NCBI GenBank assembly: GCA_012510445.1
Contig: JAAZIA010000022.1
Coordinates: forward strand, 1 to 64,000
DNA length: 64,000 nucleotides
Source: Bacteroidales bacterium
GTDB taxonomy: Bacteria > Bacteroidota > Bacteroidia > Bacteroidales > UBA932
Direction: 5' to 3'
A model generated the notes under the pieces. The model was not told the origin of the DNA. It did no database searches and worked only from the letters and a program-made list of their open reading frames with translations. Below are positions 55,182 to 63,823 of the stretch, piece after piece (positions within the stretch are counted from its first letter, which is position 1; every line of letters starts with the position of its first letter). A program made the position numbers and the translations under genes.

Positions 55182-55212
55182 CAAAAATAAGGGTACCTAT
55201 ACTTGAACACAA
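55182..55212 (-). promoter_or_regulatory. Promoter of the LiaF-like/LytTR pair
   Basis: Minus strand: TTG (rc of 55210-55212), 20-bp spacer, then TATTTTTG (rc of 55182-55189), 27 bp before the ATG at 55154. Confidence 0.6.
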
Positions 55213-55265
55213 CAGAAACCCGATGAATGCAGGGGTTTTCCCCGATGGAACCCGGTTTTTACACG

Positions 55266-56477
55266 TTAGAAAAGGAGGCCCATGGCTTCACAGATCTTTT
55301 TAGGTATGTCTGTGTTGTCCATTCTTCCGGCAAAAAGTTCGCTTCCGGCCCCCATAGCATACACAGGAACAGGAATGCCTGTATGAGAAGAAGTAGTCCA
55401 TCCAATACGTGCTCTGCGGTTCATTTCTTCTATTTGTTCTACTACGTCTTTTTTATCATCATCCAATAGTTTGTCCTTAGAAGCATACTGTTCTTCCAGT
55501 TGGTCAAAATGCATGGTATAACGCTTTTCCCAACCTAGGGACAATCCGCCTGTTTCGTGGTCTGCTGTAACTACAATTAACGTCTCGTTGGGGTGTTTTT
55601 TTGCAAACTCAATAGCCACTTGTACGGCCAGGTCCATATCAATGGTTTCCAAAATAGTGGTGAGTCCGTCGTTTGCATGACATGCCCAGTCAATGCGTCC
55701 GCCTTCACTCATAAGGAAAAATCCTTTCTCGTTATCAAGGAATGAAATGGCGGCCCGCACAATTTCTGCATGCGTCATGTCTTCTTCTGTGCGATCAATG
55801 GCAAAAGGAATAGCTCCCAGGTAGTCTCTGTCTTTTTCCTGAATCAGTACCATCTTTTCTGCCCCGTGTAATGCTTCAAACTCTTCCATTCCGTAAGCTA
55901 TGGTGTATCCGGCTTCTTCTATTATGGGAAGTACAGAGGGTTTGTCTTCTTCTTTTCCTTCCGGCTGAATGAACCCACCGCCACCAAAAAAGTCAAAGCC
56001 TGTTTCCGGAAGCTGTAAGGCTATATCGTAATAGTCTGAACGGGACGGAGCACTGGCATAAAAGGCTGCCGGTGTGGCATGATCCAAAGTTACGGTAGAA
56101 GTGATGCCTACTGCAAAACCTGCTTCTTTGATTTTATAAGTAATAGACTGCAGTGGCAGAGTGTCGGGACTCATACCCAACATATTGTTTGTCGTTTTCT
56201 CTCCTACGGCAAGGGCTGTGCCTGCAGCCGAAGAACAAGTTATTATGTTGCTGGCACTATGTGTTGTAGCAGTTCCGTATACAGGGAATTCAGAAAAACT
56301 AAGGGGGACAGATCCAATGTGACCTTCCCGATCTGCCAGCCAGGCTTCTGTCAAAGATACCTGAGCCAGTCCCATACCATCACCTATAAAATAAAACACA
56401 TATTTGGCTTGGGGTGCTTTTTGCTGGCAACCCACTACAGTAAAAGCTAAAGTAAAAAGGATAAGTAAACGTTTCAT
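55266..56477 (-). CDS. Alkaline phosphatase, lipoprotein
   Basis: A 403-residue phosphatase with lipobox TVVGC (Cys17). Motifs of the PhoA-type family: YFIGDGMGLAQ (metal), SNIITCSSAAGTALAVG (phosphoserine nucleophile), TLDHATPAAFYA, GRIDWACHANDG, VTADHETGGLS, and TTSSHTGIPVPVY. The real start is ATG 56477; a longer frame from 56525 is not plausible because the -7 box (56500-56507) lies inside it. Expected to release phosphate from organic phosphates at the cell surface. Monocistronic. Confidence 0.9.
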   Translation of the reverse strand: MKRLLILFTLAFTVVGCQQKAPQAKYVFYFIGDGMGLAQVSLTEAWLADREGHIGSVPLSFSEFPVYGTATTHSASNIITCSSAAGTALAVGEKTTNNMLGMSPDTLPLQSITYKIKEAGFAVGITSTVTLDHATPAAFYASAPSRSDYYDIALQLPETGFDFFGGGGFIQPEGKEEDKPSVLPIIEEAGYTIAYGMEEFEALHGAEKMVLIQEKDRDYLGAIPFAIDRTEEDMTHAEIVRAAISFLDNEKGFFLMSEGGRIDWACHANDGLTTILETIDMDLAVQVAIEFAKKHPNETLIVVTADHETGGLSLGWEKRYTMHFDQLEEQYASKDKLLDDDKKDVVEQIEEMNRRARIGWTTSSHTGIPVPVYAMGAGSELFAGRMDNTDIPKKICEAMGLLF

Positions 56478-56499
56478 AACAAGTATATTTTTGTTTATA

Positions 56500-56507
56500 C
56501 AAAGGTA
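56500..56507 (-). promoter_or_regulatory. -7 promoter element for alkaline phosphatase
   Basis: TACCTTTG on the minus strand, 22 bp before the ATG. It follows directly on the T-run of the ExbD terminator; a TTTG lies 15 bp upstream in the hairpin stem. No Pho box was recognised. Confidence 0.5.
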
Positions 56508-56546
56508 AAAAAAAAGACCGACCAAAGCGGAGTTTGGTCAGTCTCT
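56508..56546 (-). terminator. Intrinsic terminator of the exb operon
   Basis: On the minus strand: an 11-bp stem GACTGACCAAA/TTTGGTCGGTC with one mismatch, a 6-nt loop, and a run of eight or more T. It lies 17 bp after the last exbD and next to the phosphatase promoter. Confidence 0.75.
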
Positions 56547-56563
56547 TCTTATCAAATCTTTTG

Positions 56564-57043
56564 TCAGAAATCGTAGTGTTCAGATTTCCTTCTTGTAGAA
56601 TACATAATTCTTAAAGCAGAGCATCTGCGAAGCTCTTGCTTTACATCAGTAACAATTCCCATACGCACGTTTTCATCTACTTTAAGTGCAACCGTCATAA
56701 AAGGGCGGTCAGACTCTGACATAGATTCACGCGATGCGGCAATAAAGTCACGGATATCGTCAATGTTGCTAAAAGCGTCATTGAGCTGAATTCTTGCATC
56801 TGTACCGTATTGAGACTGGAACGCAACTATAGGAGTACCTATGTTTATATAGCTTGCCAAGTCTTTTCTGTCTAATTTCGCAACTTCTGTAGCTTCCGGT
56901 AACCTTACAGTAACAACCCGTTCAGTTTGTCGAAAACTAACAGAAATCATGAAGAAAAACAACAACATAAATACGATGTCCGGAAGGGAAGCCGTATTTA
57001 GGGGTTGGAGTTCTTTACTTGAACTGGATCTAAATTTTGCCAT
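56564..57043 (-). CDS. ExbD/TolR-family biopolymer transport protein
   Basis: A 159-residue ExbD-type protein: cytoplasmic start, one membrane helix (about 22-42, ASLPDIVFMLLFFFMISV) with the conserved Asp, and a periplasmic domain. Second ExbD of the cluster and last gene before the terminator. With ExbB it uses the proton gradient to drive TonB-type transport across the outer membrane. Confidence 0.88.
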   Translation of the reverse strand: MAKFRSSSSKELQPLNTASLPDIVFMLLFFFMISVSFRQTERVVTVRLPEATEVAKLDRKDLASYINIGTPIVAFQSQYGTDARIQLNDAFSNIDDIRDFIAASRESMSESDRPFMTVALKVDENVRMGIVTDVKQELRRCSALRIMYSTRRKSEHYDF

Positions 57044-57055
57044 AACTATTACCTC

Positions 57056-57643
57056 CTATCTTCTTCTTCTTCTGGTTCCTACTTCCCTGGGCTCTCTTTC
57101 AGAGAGGTTCATAGGAACAGCCTCTCTTACTATACGCTGCTGGTCATCATCCAGGGAACTGTATTTTTTTCCAAAATGTTGCATACCAAACTCATCCCGT
57201 ACTTCGTTAAATGCTTTTACCAATTCGTTTTGAACCTGGATGTAAGCATCGTAGGAAGTACCACGGTCGTTTTGCAGAGATACAACGGCACGAGAAACCA
57301 TGATGGAGCCAAGGCCTTCAATATCTCTTTCCCGCTTTTCCGGAAGATCCGGCAAGTTTGCGGGATTGATAATGAACTCCTTAACTTTGTCTTTCAGCAT
57401 GGTAATATGCATTTCCTGCCCGCCTGCAAACAAGCGGTCACTCTGGTTGATCAACACTACCATAATGTTTCTCTTGTTGATTTGCTCCACCTCAGTTTGC
57501 TGGTTTTCATCCGGCATGGGAGGTAGACGGCGCTGAATGCCTGTTTCAACATCCATGGTAGTGGTTACCAGAAAGAAGATAAGCAGCAGGAACGCTATAT
57601 CCGCCATTGAACCTGCATTGATTTCACCTGCTGGTTTTGCCAT
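57056..57643 (-). CDS. ExbD/TolR-family biopolymer transport protein
   Basis: A 195-residue ExbD-type protein with membrane helix at about 13-30 (GSMADIAFLLLIFFLVTTTMD), the conserved Asp, and a larger periplasmic part ending in a basic tail (EVGTRRRRR). The two ExbD proteins differ (195 and 159 residues) and may form a heteromer. 12 bp separate this gene from the next. Confidence 0.88.
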   Translation of the reverse strand: MAKPAGEINAGSMADIAFLLLIFFLVTTTMDVETGIQRRLPPMPDENQQTEVEQINKRNIMVVLINQSDRLFAGGQEMHITMLKDKVKEFIINPANLPDLPEKRERDIEGLGSIMVSRAVVSLQNDRGTSYDAYIQVQNELVKAFNEVRDEFGMQHFGKKYSSLDDDQQRIVREAVPMNLSEREPREVGTRRRRR

Positions 57644-57664
57644 AATTATTATAAATTTACCAAA

Positions 57665-58090
57665 TTAGTTTTTTCTTAGTGCATTATAGACAGAGCCACC
57701 TACAATGGCAATGCCTGAAAATATCACCAGAATGTATGTCAAATAAAGGGCAGTATCTGTAATTTTTACTACAGAGCCTTCTACCACAGTACCTGTTGCC
57801 AGGGTTATCGGAGTGCCCGGAGCCAGCAAATAAGCCCCACCTACCAGAACTATGGCAATAGCCAAGGTTATCAATAGAGGTTTTAGTCTTATGCTTCTTT
57901 GCTTGATGGTTAGTATGGGCAACAGGATAATAAGAACAATGGCCAGGCCTATCATCACATAAGCCCAGTTCAGGTACGTGTAGGTCCATGCATCCAGTTT
58001 AGTGCCGTTTAAATTGAGAAAGTACAATATAGTGAGCAAGATACTGATTGCAAAGAGTACCCATAAGGTTATTTTTGAAATCTTCTTCAT
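57665..58090 (-). CDS. Uncharacterised membrane protein of the exb cluster
   Basis: A 141-residue protein with about four hydrophobic helices (8-28, 40-62, 72-92, 112-133). It is conserved in position between exbB and the exbD genes in Bacteroidota but has no assigned function. It may be a small accessory subunit of the energy-transducing complex. Unrelated to ExbB or ExbD in sequence as far as I can see. Confidence 0.75.
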   Translation of the reverse strand: MKKISKITLWVLFAISILLTILYFLNLNGTKLDAWTYTYLNWAYVMIGLAIVLIILLPILTIKQRSIRLKPLLITLAIAIVLVGGAYLLAPGTPITLATGTVVEGSVVKITDTALYLTYILVIFSGIAIVGGSVYNALRKN

Positions 58091-58099
58091 TGCAATGTC

Positions 58100-58837
58100 T
58101 TATTTTTCGTATTTAACCAAAATGTCAACCATTGCTATGGAAGCATCTTCCATTTTTAATACAATGCCGTCAATTTTGGCAACCAAGTAATTGTAGAACA
58201 ATTGTAGGATAATGGCCACTATAAGACCAAATACAGTAGTAATAAGAGCTACTTTAATACCTCCGGCCACAATGTTGGGAGAAATGTCTCCTGCTACTTC
58301 AATGGCGTCGAAGGCCGCAATCATACCAATAACCGTTCCCATGAACCCCAACATAGGAGCAATGGCAATAAAGAGCTGAATCCAGGAAAGACCTTTTTCA
58401 AGCTGGCTCATTTGAACAGAACCGTATGAAGTAATGGATTTTTCAACAATTTCAAGCCCTTGATCTGCGCGCGACAGACCTTGGTAGAAAATACTTGCTA
58501 CCGGTCCGCGTGTGTTGCGGCAAACATCCATGGCAGCAGATACTCCACCTTCTTTTATGGCGCCTTCAATTTTATCTAGCAATTTTGCAGTATTGGTTTC
58601 TGACAGAGTTAGGTAAATGATACGCTCAATAGCCAGAGCGAGTCCAAATACCAAACAAAGTAGAATAACTGCCATAAAGCCGGCACCACCTTCAATAAAT
58701 TTGGTTTTAAGTTGTTGGTGAACGGGTATTTCAACCTGTTCTGTCTCACCCGTAGGGGTGGCTGTTTGTGCAACTGCGTACTGAGCAGAAATGGTAATGA
58801 ACCCAAGGACTGCTAAAAATACGAAAAACTTTTTCAT
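58100..58837 (-). CDS. exbB: ExbB/TolQ/MotA-family proton channel
   Basis: A 245-residue protein with an N-terminal signal-like helix, then the MotA/TolQ/ExbB proton channel domain: helices near 53-72, 155-180 (LFIAIAPMLGFMGTVIGMIAAF) and 190-218. It couples the proton gradient to TonB-dependent transport. First gene of the four-gene exb operon, transcribed leftwards to the terminator at 56.5 kb. Confidence 0.92.
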   Translation of the reverse strand: MKKFFVFLAVLGFITISAQYAVAQTATPTGETEQVEIPVHQQLKTKFIEGGAGFMAVILLCLVFGLALAIERIIYLTLSETNTAKLLDKIEGAIKEGGVSAAMDVCRNTRGPVASIFYQGLSRADQGLEIVEKSITSYGSVQMSQLEKGLSWIQLFIAIAPMLGFMGTVIGMIAAFDAIEVAGDISPNIVAGGIKVALITTVFGLIVAIILQLFYNYLVAKIDGIVLKMEDASIAMVDILVKYEK

Positions 58838-58898
58838 TTCTGTTGAATAATTAGAGTTAAGAATTTATAGTTATCAAACGTTTTATATATATATTATG

Positions 58899-58987
58899 CG
58901 GAGAGAGTGGGATTCGAACCCACGAAACCCTTTTGGAGTTTACGCACTTTCCAGGCGCGCGCCTTCGACCAACTCGGCCACCTCTCC
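58899..58987 (-). tRNA. tRNA-Ser (GGA)
   Basis: Class II tRNA of 89 nt with a long variable arm. Acceptor stem GGAGAGG pairs with TCTCTCC; discriminator G; CCA not encoded. Anticodon loop CTGGAAA with anticodon GGA. T loop GTTCGAATC. It lies between the exb operon and ansA. A TTTG and a TAACTTG-like box lie upstream with 18-bp spacing, a possible promoter. Confidence 0.95.
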
Positions 58988-59047
58988 TTGTAAACAAGTT
59001 AAAAACATCGCAAGTTACTTAAAAAAGTATAAATGCAAACATTTGTG

Positions 59048-60076
59048 TTAAAATTCTCCACTCAAAGGAATGTCTAAAAACCTTTTAACATTCTCATTGC
59101 TAGTGTATAATCCTGTTAATAACATGATTTTAGTCAAAGCAGCCTCTGTGGTCATGTCGTAGCCGCTTATGACCCCGACCTCTTTTAATCTGGCTCCGCA
59201 AGCATACGAATCCATAGACACCCGTCCGGCCGGACATTGGGTGATATTCAGTATGATGATGTCCCCGGCTACGGCTTTAGCCAACAAATCAAGTAGCCAA
59301 TCCAGGGAAGGAGCGTTTCCCTGTCCGTACGTTTCCAGCACAACGGCCCTTAAGCCCGGAGTATGCAACACGGCTTGTACCACTTTTTCTTCCATACCCG
59401 GAAAGATTTTAAGAATGGCTACATCTGTCCCAAGCCGGGTGTGAACTTTTAATTTTTTGCCCCAGACGGCCGGGTAGCTAATAGCATGGCTGTTGTATTT
59501 TATATGAATTCCCGCTTCTGCCAGGGGTGGATAATTGGGCGAACGAAAGGCCCGGAACTCTTCTGCATTGTATTTAAAAGCCCTGTTGCCACGGAACAAT
59601 CGCTCCTGAAAGAAAATACATACTTCGGGTACCATAGCGTGTCCGTCTTGGTTTTTCTTAGCTGCAATTTCTACGGCAGAAATGAAATTTTCTTTTCCGT
59701 CTGTTCTGGGCATACCAATGGGTAGCTGGCTTCCTGTAAGGATCACCGGCTTTTCTAAATTTTCCATCATAAAGCTAAGGGCAGAGGCCGTGTACCCCAT
59801 AGTATCTGTACCATGTAAAATGACAAATCCGTCGTACAAAGAGTACTTTTCTTCTATCAGAAGCGCTAATTTAACCCAGAATTCCGGAACAATGTTAGAC
59901 GAATCAATGATAGGATCAAAGGAATAGGTATCTATTCTAAATCCAAATTTTCTAAGTTCCGGGACTTCTTCAAGTACGTGTTCAAAGCGGAAAGGGACCA
60001 ATTCCCCCGTAACCGGATGGGCTTTCATGCCAATGGTTCCTCCCGTATAAATGACAAGAACGGATAGTTTATTCAT
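59048..60076 (-). CDS. ansA: Type I (cytoplasmic) asparaginase
   Basis: Hydrolyses asparagine in the cytoplasm (342 residues from ATG 60076, MNKLSVLVIYTGGTIGMKAH). Motifs: IYTGGTIGM, VILHGTDTMGYTASAL, LTGSQLPIG, DGKENFISA and NITQCPAGRVSM. The upstream in-frame start (60124) lies inside tatD and is rejected. The ATG overlaps the tatD stop. With the exported enzyme at 2.9 kb, the cell can use asparagine both outside and inside. Confidence 0.93.
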   Translation of the reverse strand: MNKLSVLVIYTGGTIGMKAHPVTGELVPFRFEHVLEEVPELRKFGFRIDTYSFDPIIDSSNIVPEFWVKLALLIEEKYSLYDGFVILHGTDTMGYTASALSFMMENLEKPVILTGSQLPIGMPRTDGKENFISAVEIAAKKNQDGHAMVPEVCIFFQERLFRGNRAFKYNAEEFRAFRSPNYPPLAEAGIHIKYNSHAISYPAVWGKKLKVHTRLGTDVAILKIFPGMEEKVVQAVLHTPGLRAVVLETYGQGNAPSLDWLLDLLAKAVAGDIIILNITQCPAGRVSMDSYACGARLKEVGVISGYDMTTEAALTKIMLLTGLYTSNENVKRFLDIPLSGEF

Positions 60077-60839
60077 AAGCTTTTGTGAAAAACAAAGATA
60101 ATGCATTTTGCGTAGTAACGGCAACTACGTATTCTTTGTTTGTACCTTTAACTTGAGCCAGTCTATCTGCAATGTACACCAGGTAAGCACTCTCGTTTCG
60201 TTTGCCTCGGAAAGGTTCCGGTGACAACCAGGGAGCGTCTGTTTCAAGCACAATTTGGTTCAGTTGGGTCTCTTTGACTACTTCTGCAAGCCGTGCATTC
60301 CTGAAGGTGAGAACACCTCCAATACCCATATAAAAATGGCCGTAACGGTTGGCTTCCCTAAAAACCTCCACTCCTCCGGACCAGGCATGCAAGATTCCCC
60401 TCATGTTGGGATGGCTACATTTTTTAAAAGTCTGAAGCAATTCCGGAAATGCAGAACGGGAATGAATGATCAAAGGCAAATCCAGTTCTTTAGCCCACTG
60501 GATTTGCTCTTCCAGGGCAACTATTTGTTCTTTCTGAAATTCCCTTGAACGATAAAAATCCAATCCTACTTCTCCAATGGCAACTGCCTTGTTAACGTGG
60601 GTACGTGCAAAATCCAATTCTTCTTTGTAATTGGAACCTATCGATCCCGGATGGACTCCCATGGCTTTGAATGTCCAATTGGGGTATGATTTCAGGCACG
60701 CTTCCATAGCCTTGTAGGTACTCCTTTCAATAGCCGGAAGGATGCATCGGGTAACTCCGGCTTCTTTGGCCCTGGCTACTACCCGGTCCCTGTCTTTGTC
60801 ATACGCTTGGTCGTATAAGTGTACGTGTGTATCAATCAT
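60069..60839 (-). CDS. TatD-family metal-dependent hydrolase
   Basis: A 256-residue TIM-barrel hydrolase. Metal ligands: IDTHVHLYD, GEVGLDFYRS, IHSRSAFPE, ILHAWSGG and ETDAPWL. TatD enzymes act as 3'-5' exonucleases or other DNA hydrolases. Overlaps dprA at its start by 8 bp and ansA at its end, so the three are one transcript. Confidence 0.92.
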   Translation of the reverse strand: MIDTHVHLYDQAYDKDRDRVVARAKEAGVTRCILPAIERSTYKAMEACLKSYPNWTFKAMGVHPGSIGSNYKEELDFARTHVNKAVAIGEVGLDFYRSREFQKEQIVALEEQIQWAKELDLPLIIHSRSAFPELLQTFKKCSHPNMRGILHAWSGGVEVFREANRYGHFYMGIGGVLTFRNARLAEVVKETQLNQIVLETDAPWLSPEPFRGKRNESAYLVYIADRLAQVKGTNKEYVVAVTTQNALSLFFTKAYE

Positions 60840-61947
60840 AGGTAGTTCTGAATTCTTTATTTTCCATACATTTAATAAATCCTTTCACCTGTAGCAGGCT
60901 TACTATAGCTGAGAGCTCGGGGAGTGGCATGTTTAGTTTTTCTCCCAAGGCATTAATATCCCCTCCTGTTTCGTGTATTTGGGCAAGCACTTGCCTTTCC
61001 TGCTCTTCTAAAGTGTCAAACAACTGCTGCTGAACAGCCAAAGGATCTTCTTCCGGAATATCCCATTGCAACATATGAGCCACATCTCTGGCACACGTTA
61101 CCAGAGCTGCTTTGTTGTCTTTTATCAAGTGGTTGCACCCTTCAGATCTTACGTCTGTGGTTCTGCCCGGAACGGCCAGCACGTCTCGTGAGTATCCCAA
61201 TGACAAGTGCGCTGTAATGAGTGCTCCTCCGTTTGCAGCAGATTCTACCACCAATGTGGCGTCTGATAGGCCTGCAATGATTCTGTTACGTTGCAGGAAG
61301 TTTTTTTTATGGCCTTTTGTTTCCGGCGGGAACTCACTTATTACCATTCCTTTTCTGGCAATTTCTACGGCTACGGACCGATGACTTGCCGGGTAAATTT
61401 CGTCTATTCCCGTAGGAAGTACGGCTACCGTGGACAAATGATTATCCAGTGCTGCTTTATGAGCCGTAACGTCAATACCAAAAGCCAGGCCGCTCACAAT
61501 AACCGGAGCCAGTCCCAATTTGGTGAAACCGGAAATAATATCATGGCACAAGGCTTTTCCGTACGCTGTTGCTTTTCGTGTTCCTACTACAGACAGCACG
61601 CGAACCTTATTCAATTCCGTTTTACCCGAAGCATACAAAAGCAAAGGGGCATCCGAGCACTCCTTTAACCTATAAGGGTAGTCCGGATGGTACAGAAAAA
61701 CAGAACGTACTTTTTTAGACTGTAGCCATTGAACTGTACGGGCTGCTTGTTTGGGCAGTTCCGGGTCTTTCAACGCTGTCAGAAGGCTTTTTCGCATGCC
61801 TTTATGTTTGGCCAGTTCGTGTGGAGGTTGCTCAAAAATGGCTTGGGCACTGCCATAACAGTCGTACAGCCTTCTTGCCAAACCTCCTTCATACCTCAAA
61901 CACAGACTAAGAGCACAAACCCACAATTCCTCTTCATCACAAATCAT
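60832..61947 (-). CDS. dprA: DNA-processing protein DprA
   Basis: Loads RecA on incoming single-stranded DNA in transformation (371 residues). Rossmann-like core: SVVGTRKATAYGKALCHDII, VSGLAFGIDVTAHKAAL, VLPTGIDEIYPASHRSVA, RNRIIAGLSDATLVVESAANGGALITA, VLAVPGRTTDV. N-terminal SAM-like and C-terminal winged-helix domain (VLAQIHETGGDINALGEKLNMPLPELSAIVSLL). ATG 61947 chosen; a TTG at 61953 lies in a -7 box. ComEA-like protein at 47.5 kb is another potential competence component. Confidence 0.92.
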   Translation of the reverse strand: MICDEEELWVCALSLCLRYEGGLARRLYDCYGSAQAIFEQPPHELAKHKGMRKSLLTALKDPELPKQAARTVQWLQSKKVRSVFLYHPDYPYRLKECSDAPLLLYASGKTELNKVRVLSVVGTRKATAYGKALCHDIISGFTKLGLAPVIVSGLAFGIDVTAHKAALDNHLSTVAVLPTGIDEIYPASHRSVAVEIARKGMVISEFPPETKGHKKNFLQRNRIIAGLSDATLVVESAANGGALITAHLSLGYSRDVLAVPGRTTDVRSEGCNHLIKDNKAALVTCARDVAHMLQWDIPEEDPLAVQQQLFDTLEEQERQVLAQIHETGGDINALGEKLNMPLPELSAIVSLLQVKGFIKCMENKEFRTTYD

Positions 61948-61950
61948 ACC

Positions 61951-61981
61951 CAAAGATAAGAGATACAGGTTATATTATCAA
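61951..61981 (-). promoter_or_regulatory. Promoter of dprA-tatD-ansA, leaderless layout
   Basis: Minus strand: TTG (rc of 61979-61981), 20-bp spacer, TATCTTTG (rc of 61951-61958), then GGT and the ATG at 61947. Only 3 bp separate the box and the start, so the mRNA would have no leader. Confidence 0.6.
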
Positions 61982-63019
61982 CATAGCATCTCCGTAGGCT
62001 CCAAATCGATATTTTTCTTTTATGGCAGTTTGATAAGCATCCATCACCATTTCGTAACCGCCAAAAGCTGCCGTAAACATAAGCATGGTAGATTGCGGAA
62101 GGTGAAAATTGGTGATCAGTGCATGGGGAATACAGAAATCGTAGGGAGGGAAAATAAATTTGTTAGTCCAACCTTCAAAGGTACTCAGTTCTCTTTTTGT
62201 GGTTACAGAAGTTTCCACGGCACGCAACACATCTATTCCAGTAGCAAAAACAGAATGATCGGCACGTTTTGCTTTGTTGATAACACGTGTACTTGCAGAA
62301 GAAATGACCATAGGTTCAGAATCCATTTTGTGCTTTGACAAATCTTCCACATCTACGGCCCTAAAATGTCCCATACCCATATGCAATGTGATTTCCGTTG
62401 TTTTTACTCCTTTTATTTCCATACGTTTAAGAAGTTCTCTACTGAAGTGAAGAGCCCCGTCCGGAGCTGCAATGGATCCTTCTACTTTTGCAAATACAGA
62501 TTGGTAACGTTCTGTGTCTATGGGGTCTGCCTGTTTGCGAATCCACTTAGGAATGGGCATTTGTCCCAAGCGGTAGAGGGTGGCTTTAAAGTCTTCGTAC
62601 GTTCCGTCGCATAAAAACCGCAAAGTCCTTCCTCTGGAAGTGGTATTGTCTATCACTTCTGCTACCAGGGCCTCGTTTTCTCCAAAGTAAAGTTTATTTC
62701 CTATCCGTATTTTACGGGCAGGGTCTACCAACACGTCCCACAGGCGCTGCTCTTTGTTAAGTTCTCTTAAGAGAAACACTTCAATTTCTGCTCCTGTTTT
62801 TTCTTTGTTACCAAAAAGACGTGCAGGGAAGACCAGAGTGTTATTAAAGATCACCACGTCCTTTTCATTCATGTGATTAATGATGTCTTTAAAGATCTTA
62901 TGTTCTGTCTCTCCTGTGTCTTTATGGAGAATCATCATGCGGGATTCGTCCCTGTTGTGAACCGGATGACTGGCAATCAGTTCGGCCGATAAATCAAAAT
63001 TAAATTGTGAAAGCTTCAT
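61970..63019 (-). CDS. queA: S-adenosylmethionine:tRNA ribosyltransferase-isomerase
   Basis: Adds the epoxycyclopentane ring in queuosine synthesis (349 residues). Family segments: [41 protein letters not shown]-like DGALHFS region, [40 protein letters not shown], and [12 protein letters not shown]. The preceding truB is 63 bp upstream. Other queuosine genes are outside this window except folE, which makes the shared precursor. Confidence 0.94.
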   Translation of the reverse strand: MKLSQFNFDLSAELIASHPVHNRDESRMMILHKDTGETEHKIFKDIINHMNEKDVVIFNNTLVFPARLFGNKEKTGAEIEVFLLRELNKEQRLWDVLVDPARKIRIGNKLYFGENEALVAEVIDNTTSRGRTLRFLCDGTYEDFKATLYRLGQMPIPKWIRKQADPIDTERYQSVFAKVEGSIAAPDGALHFSRELLKRMEIKGVKTTEITLHMGMGHFRAVDVEDLSKHKMDSEPMVISSASTRVINKAKRADHSVFATGIDVLRAVETSVTTKRELSTFEGWTNKFIFPPYDFCIPHALITNFHLPQSTMLMFTAAFGGYEMVMDAYQTAIKEKYRFGAYGDAMLII

Positions 63020-63082
63020 ACAGTCGTTTTAAGAGAAGGGATAAACGATGTATTATACGTAAAATATTTAAAAAAGTTTCAT

Positions 63083-63823
63083 TTAATGGAAAAGAATTTC
63101 AAATTCCTCCATGGAAAAAGCGTTTTTAGACTTATATTCACCTGACTGTGAGCGGTGTAAAGAAATTAAATGAGCGCCACTGTTTAAAGCCTCTCCCAGA
63201 TCGCGTGCCAAGGAGCGGATGTACGTTCCTTTGCTGCATTTTATCTTTAACAGAAGTTGAGGAGGAGAAAACTCCATGATTTCCAGTGCATATATTTCAA
63301 TGCTGTTTTTTTTCATTTCCGGAATTTCCACTCCTTGTCTGGCCAATTCATAAGCTCGTGTTCCGTCAATTACTTTAGCAGAATATACGGGAGGTAACTG
63401 GAGTTGCTTTCCCAAAAAACCGTCCAATATGTTCAAGAGCCCGGCTCGGTCAATATGTTTCCAGGGGTAGGTGGCGTCTATAGGGTGCTCCAAATCGTAA
63501 GATACTGTTGTAGCACCAAATTTTATACCGGCGTGATATTCTTTTTCCTGTGCTTGAAACAAATTGGCCAGGCGGGTAGCTTTTCCAACACAAAGAATCA
63601 ACAAACCGGTGGCCAGCGGATCTAACGTGCCGGCGTGGCCTACTTTTATCTTCTTTATGTTCCAAAGACGTTGCAACCGAAACCGGACCTTTCTTACCAC
63701 ATCTGCGGAAGTCCAGCCAAGCGGTTTATTTATGCACAGTACCAGCCCCTGGTTTACAGCCATCTCAGGTCCGGGAGCCGAGCCTGTCAAAGCATGTTTG
63801 TCCAGAACAATTACGTTTTTCAT
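63083..63823 (-). CDS. truB: tRNA pseudouridine-55 synthase TruB
   Basis: Makes pseudouridine 55 in tRNA T-loops (246 residues). Catalytic Asp in KVGHAGTLDPLATGLLILC; ATRLANLFQAQEKEYHAGIKFG; GTYIRSLARDLGE. ATG 63823 overlaps the rfbC stop (ATGA), which supports this start despite an N-terminal extension of about 20 residues (conserved start around MAVNQGLVLCINKPLGWTS). Confidence 0.94.
   Translation of the reverse strand: MKNVIVLDKHALTGSAPGPEMAVNQGLVLCINKPLGWTSADVVRKVRFRLQRLWNIKKIKVGHAGTLDPLATGLLILCVGKATRLANLFQAQEKEYHAGIKFGATTVSYDLEHPIDATYPWKHIDRAGLLNILDGFLGKQLQLPPVYSAKVIDGTRAYELARQGVEIPEMKKNSIEIYALEIMEFSPPQLLLKIKCSKGTYIRSLARDLGEALNSGAHLISLHRSQSGEYKSKNAFSMEEFEILFH

Noticed and set aside
55212-55261. 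Hairpin-like GGGGTTTTCCCC with flanking partial pairing after the phosphatase gene
   Set aside because: Pairing outside the 4-bp core is poor, so I could not support a terminator.
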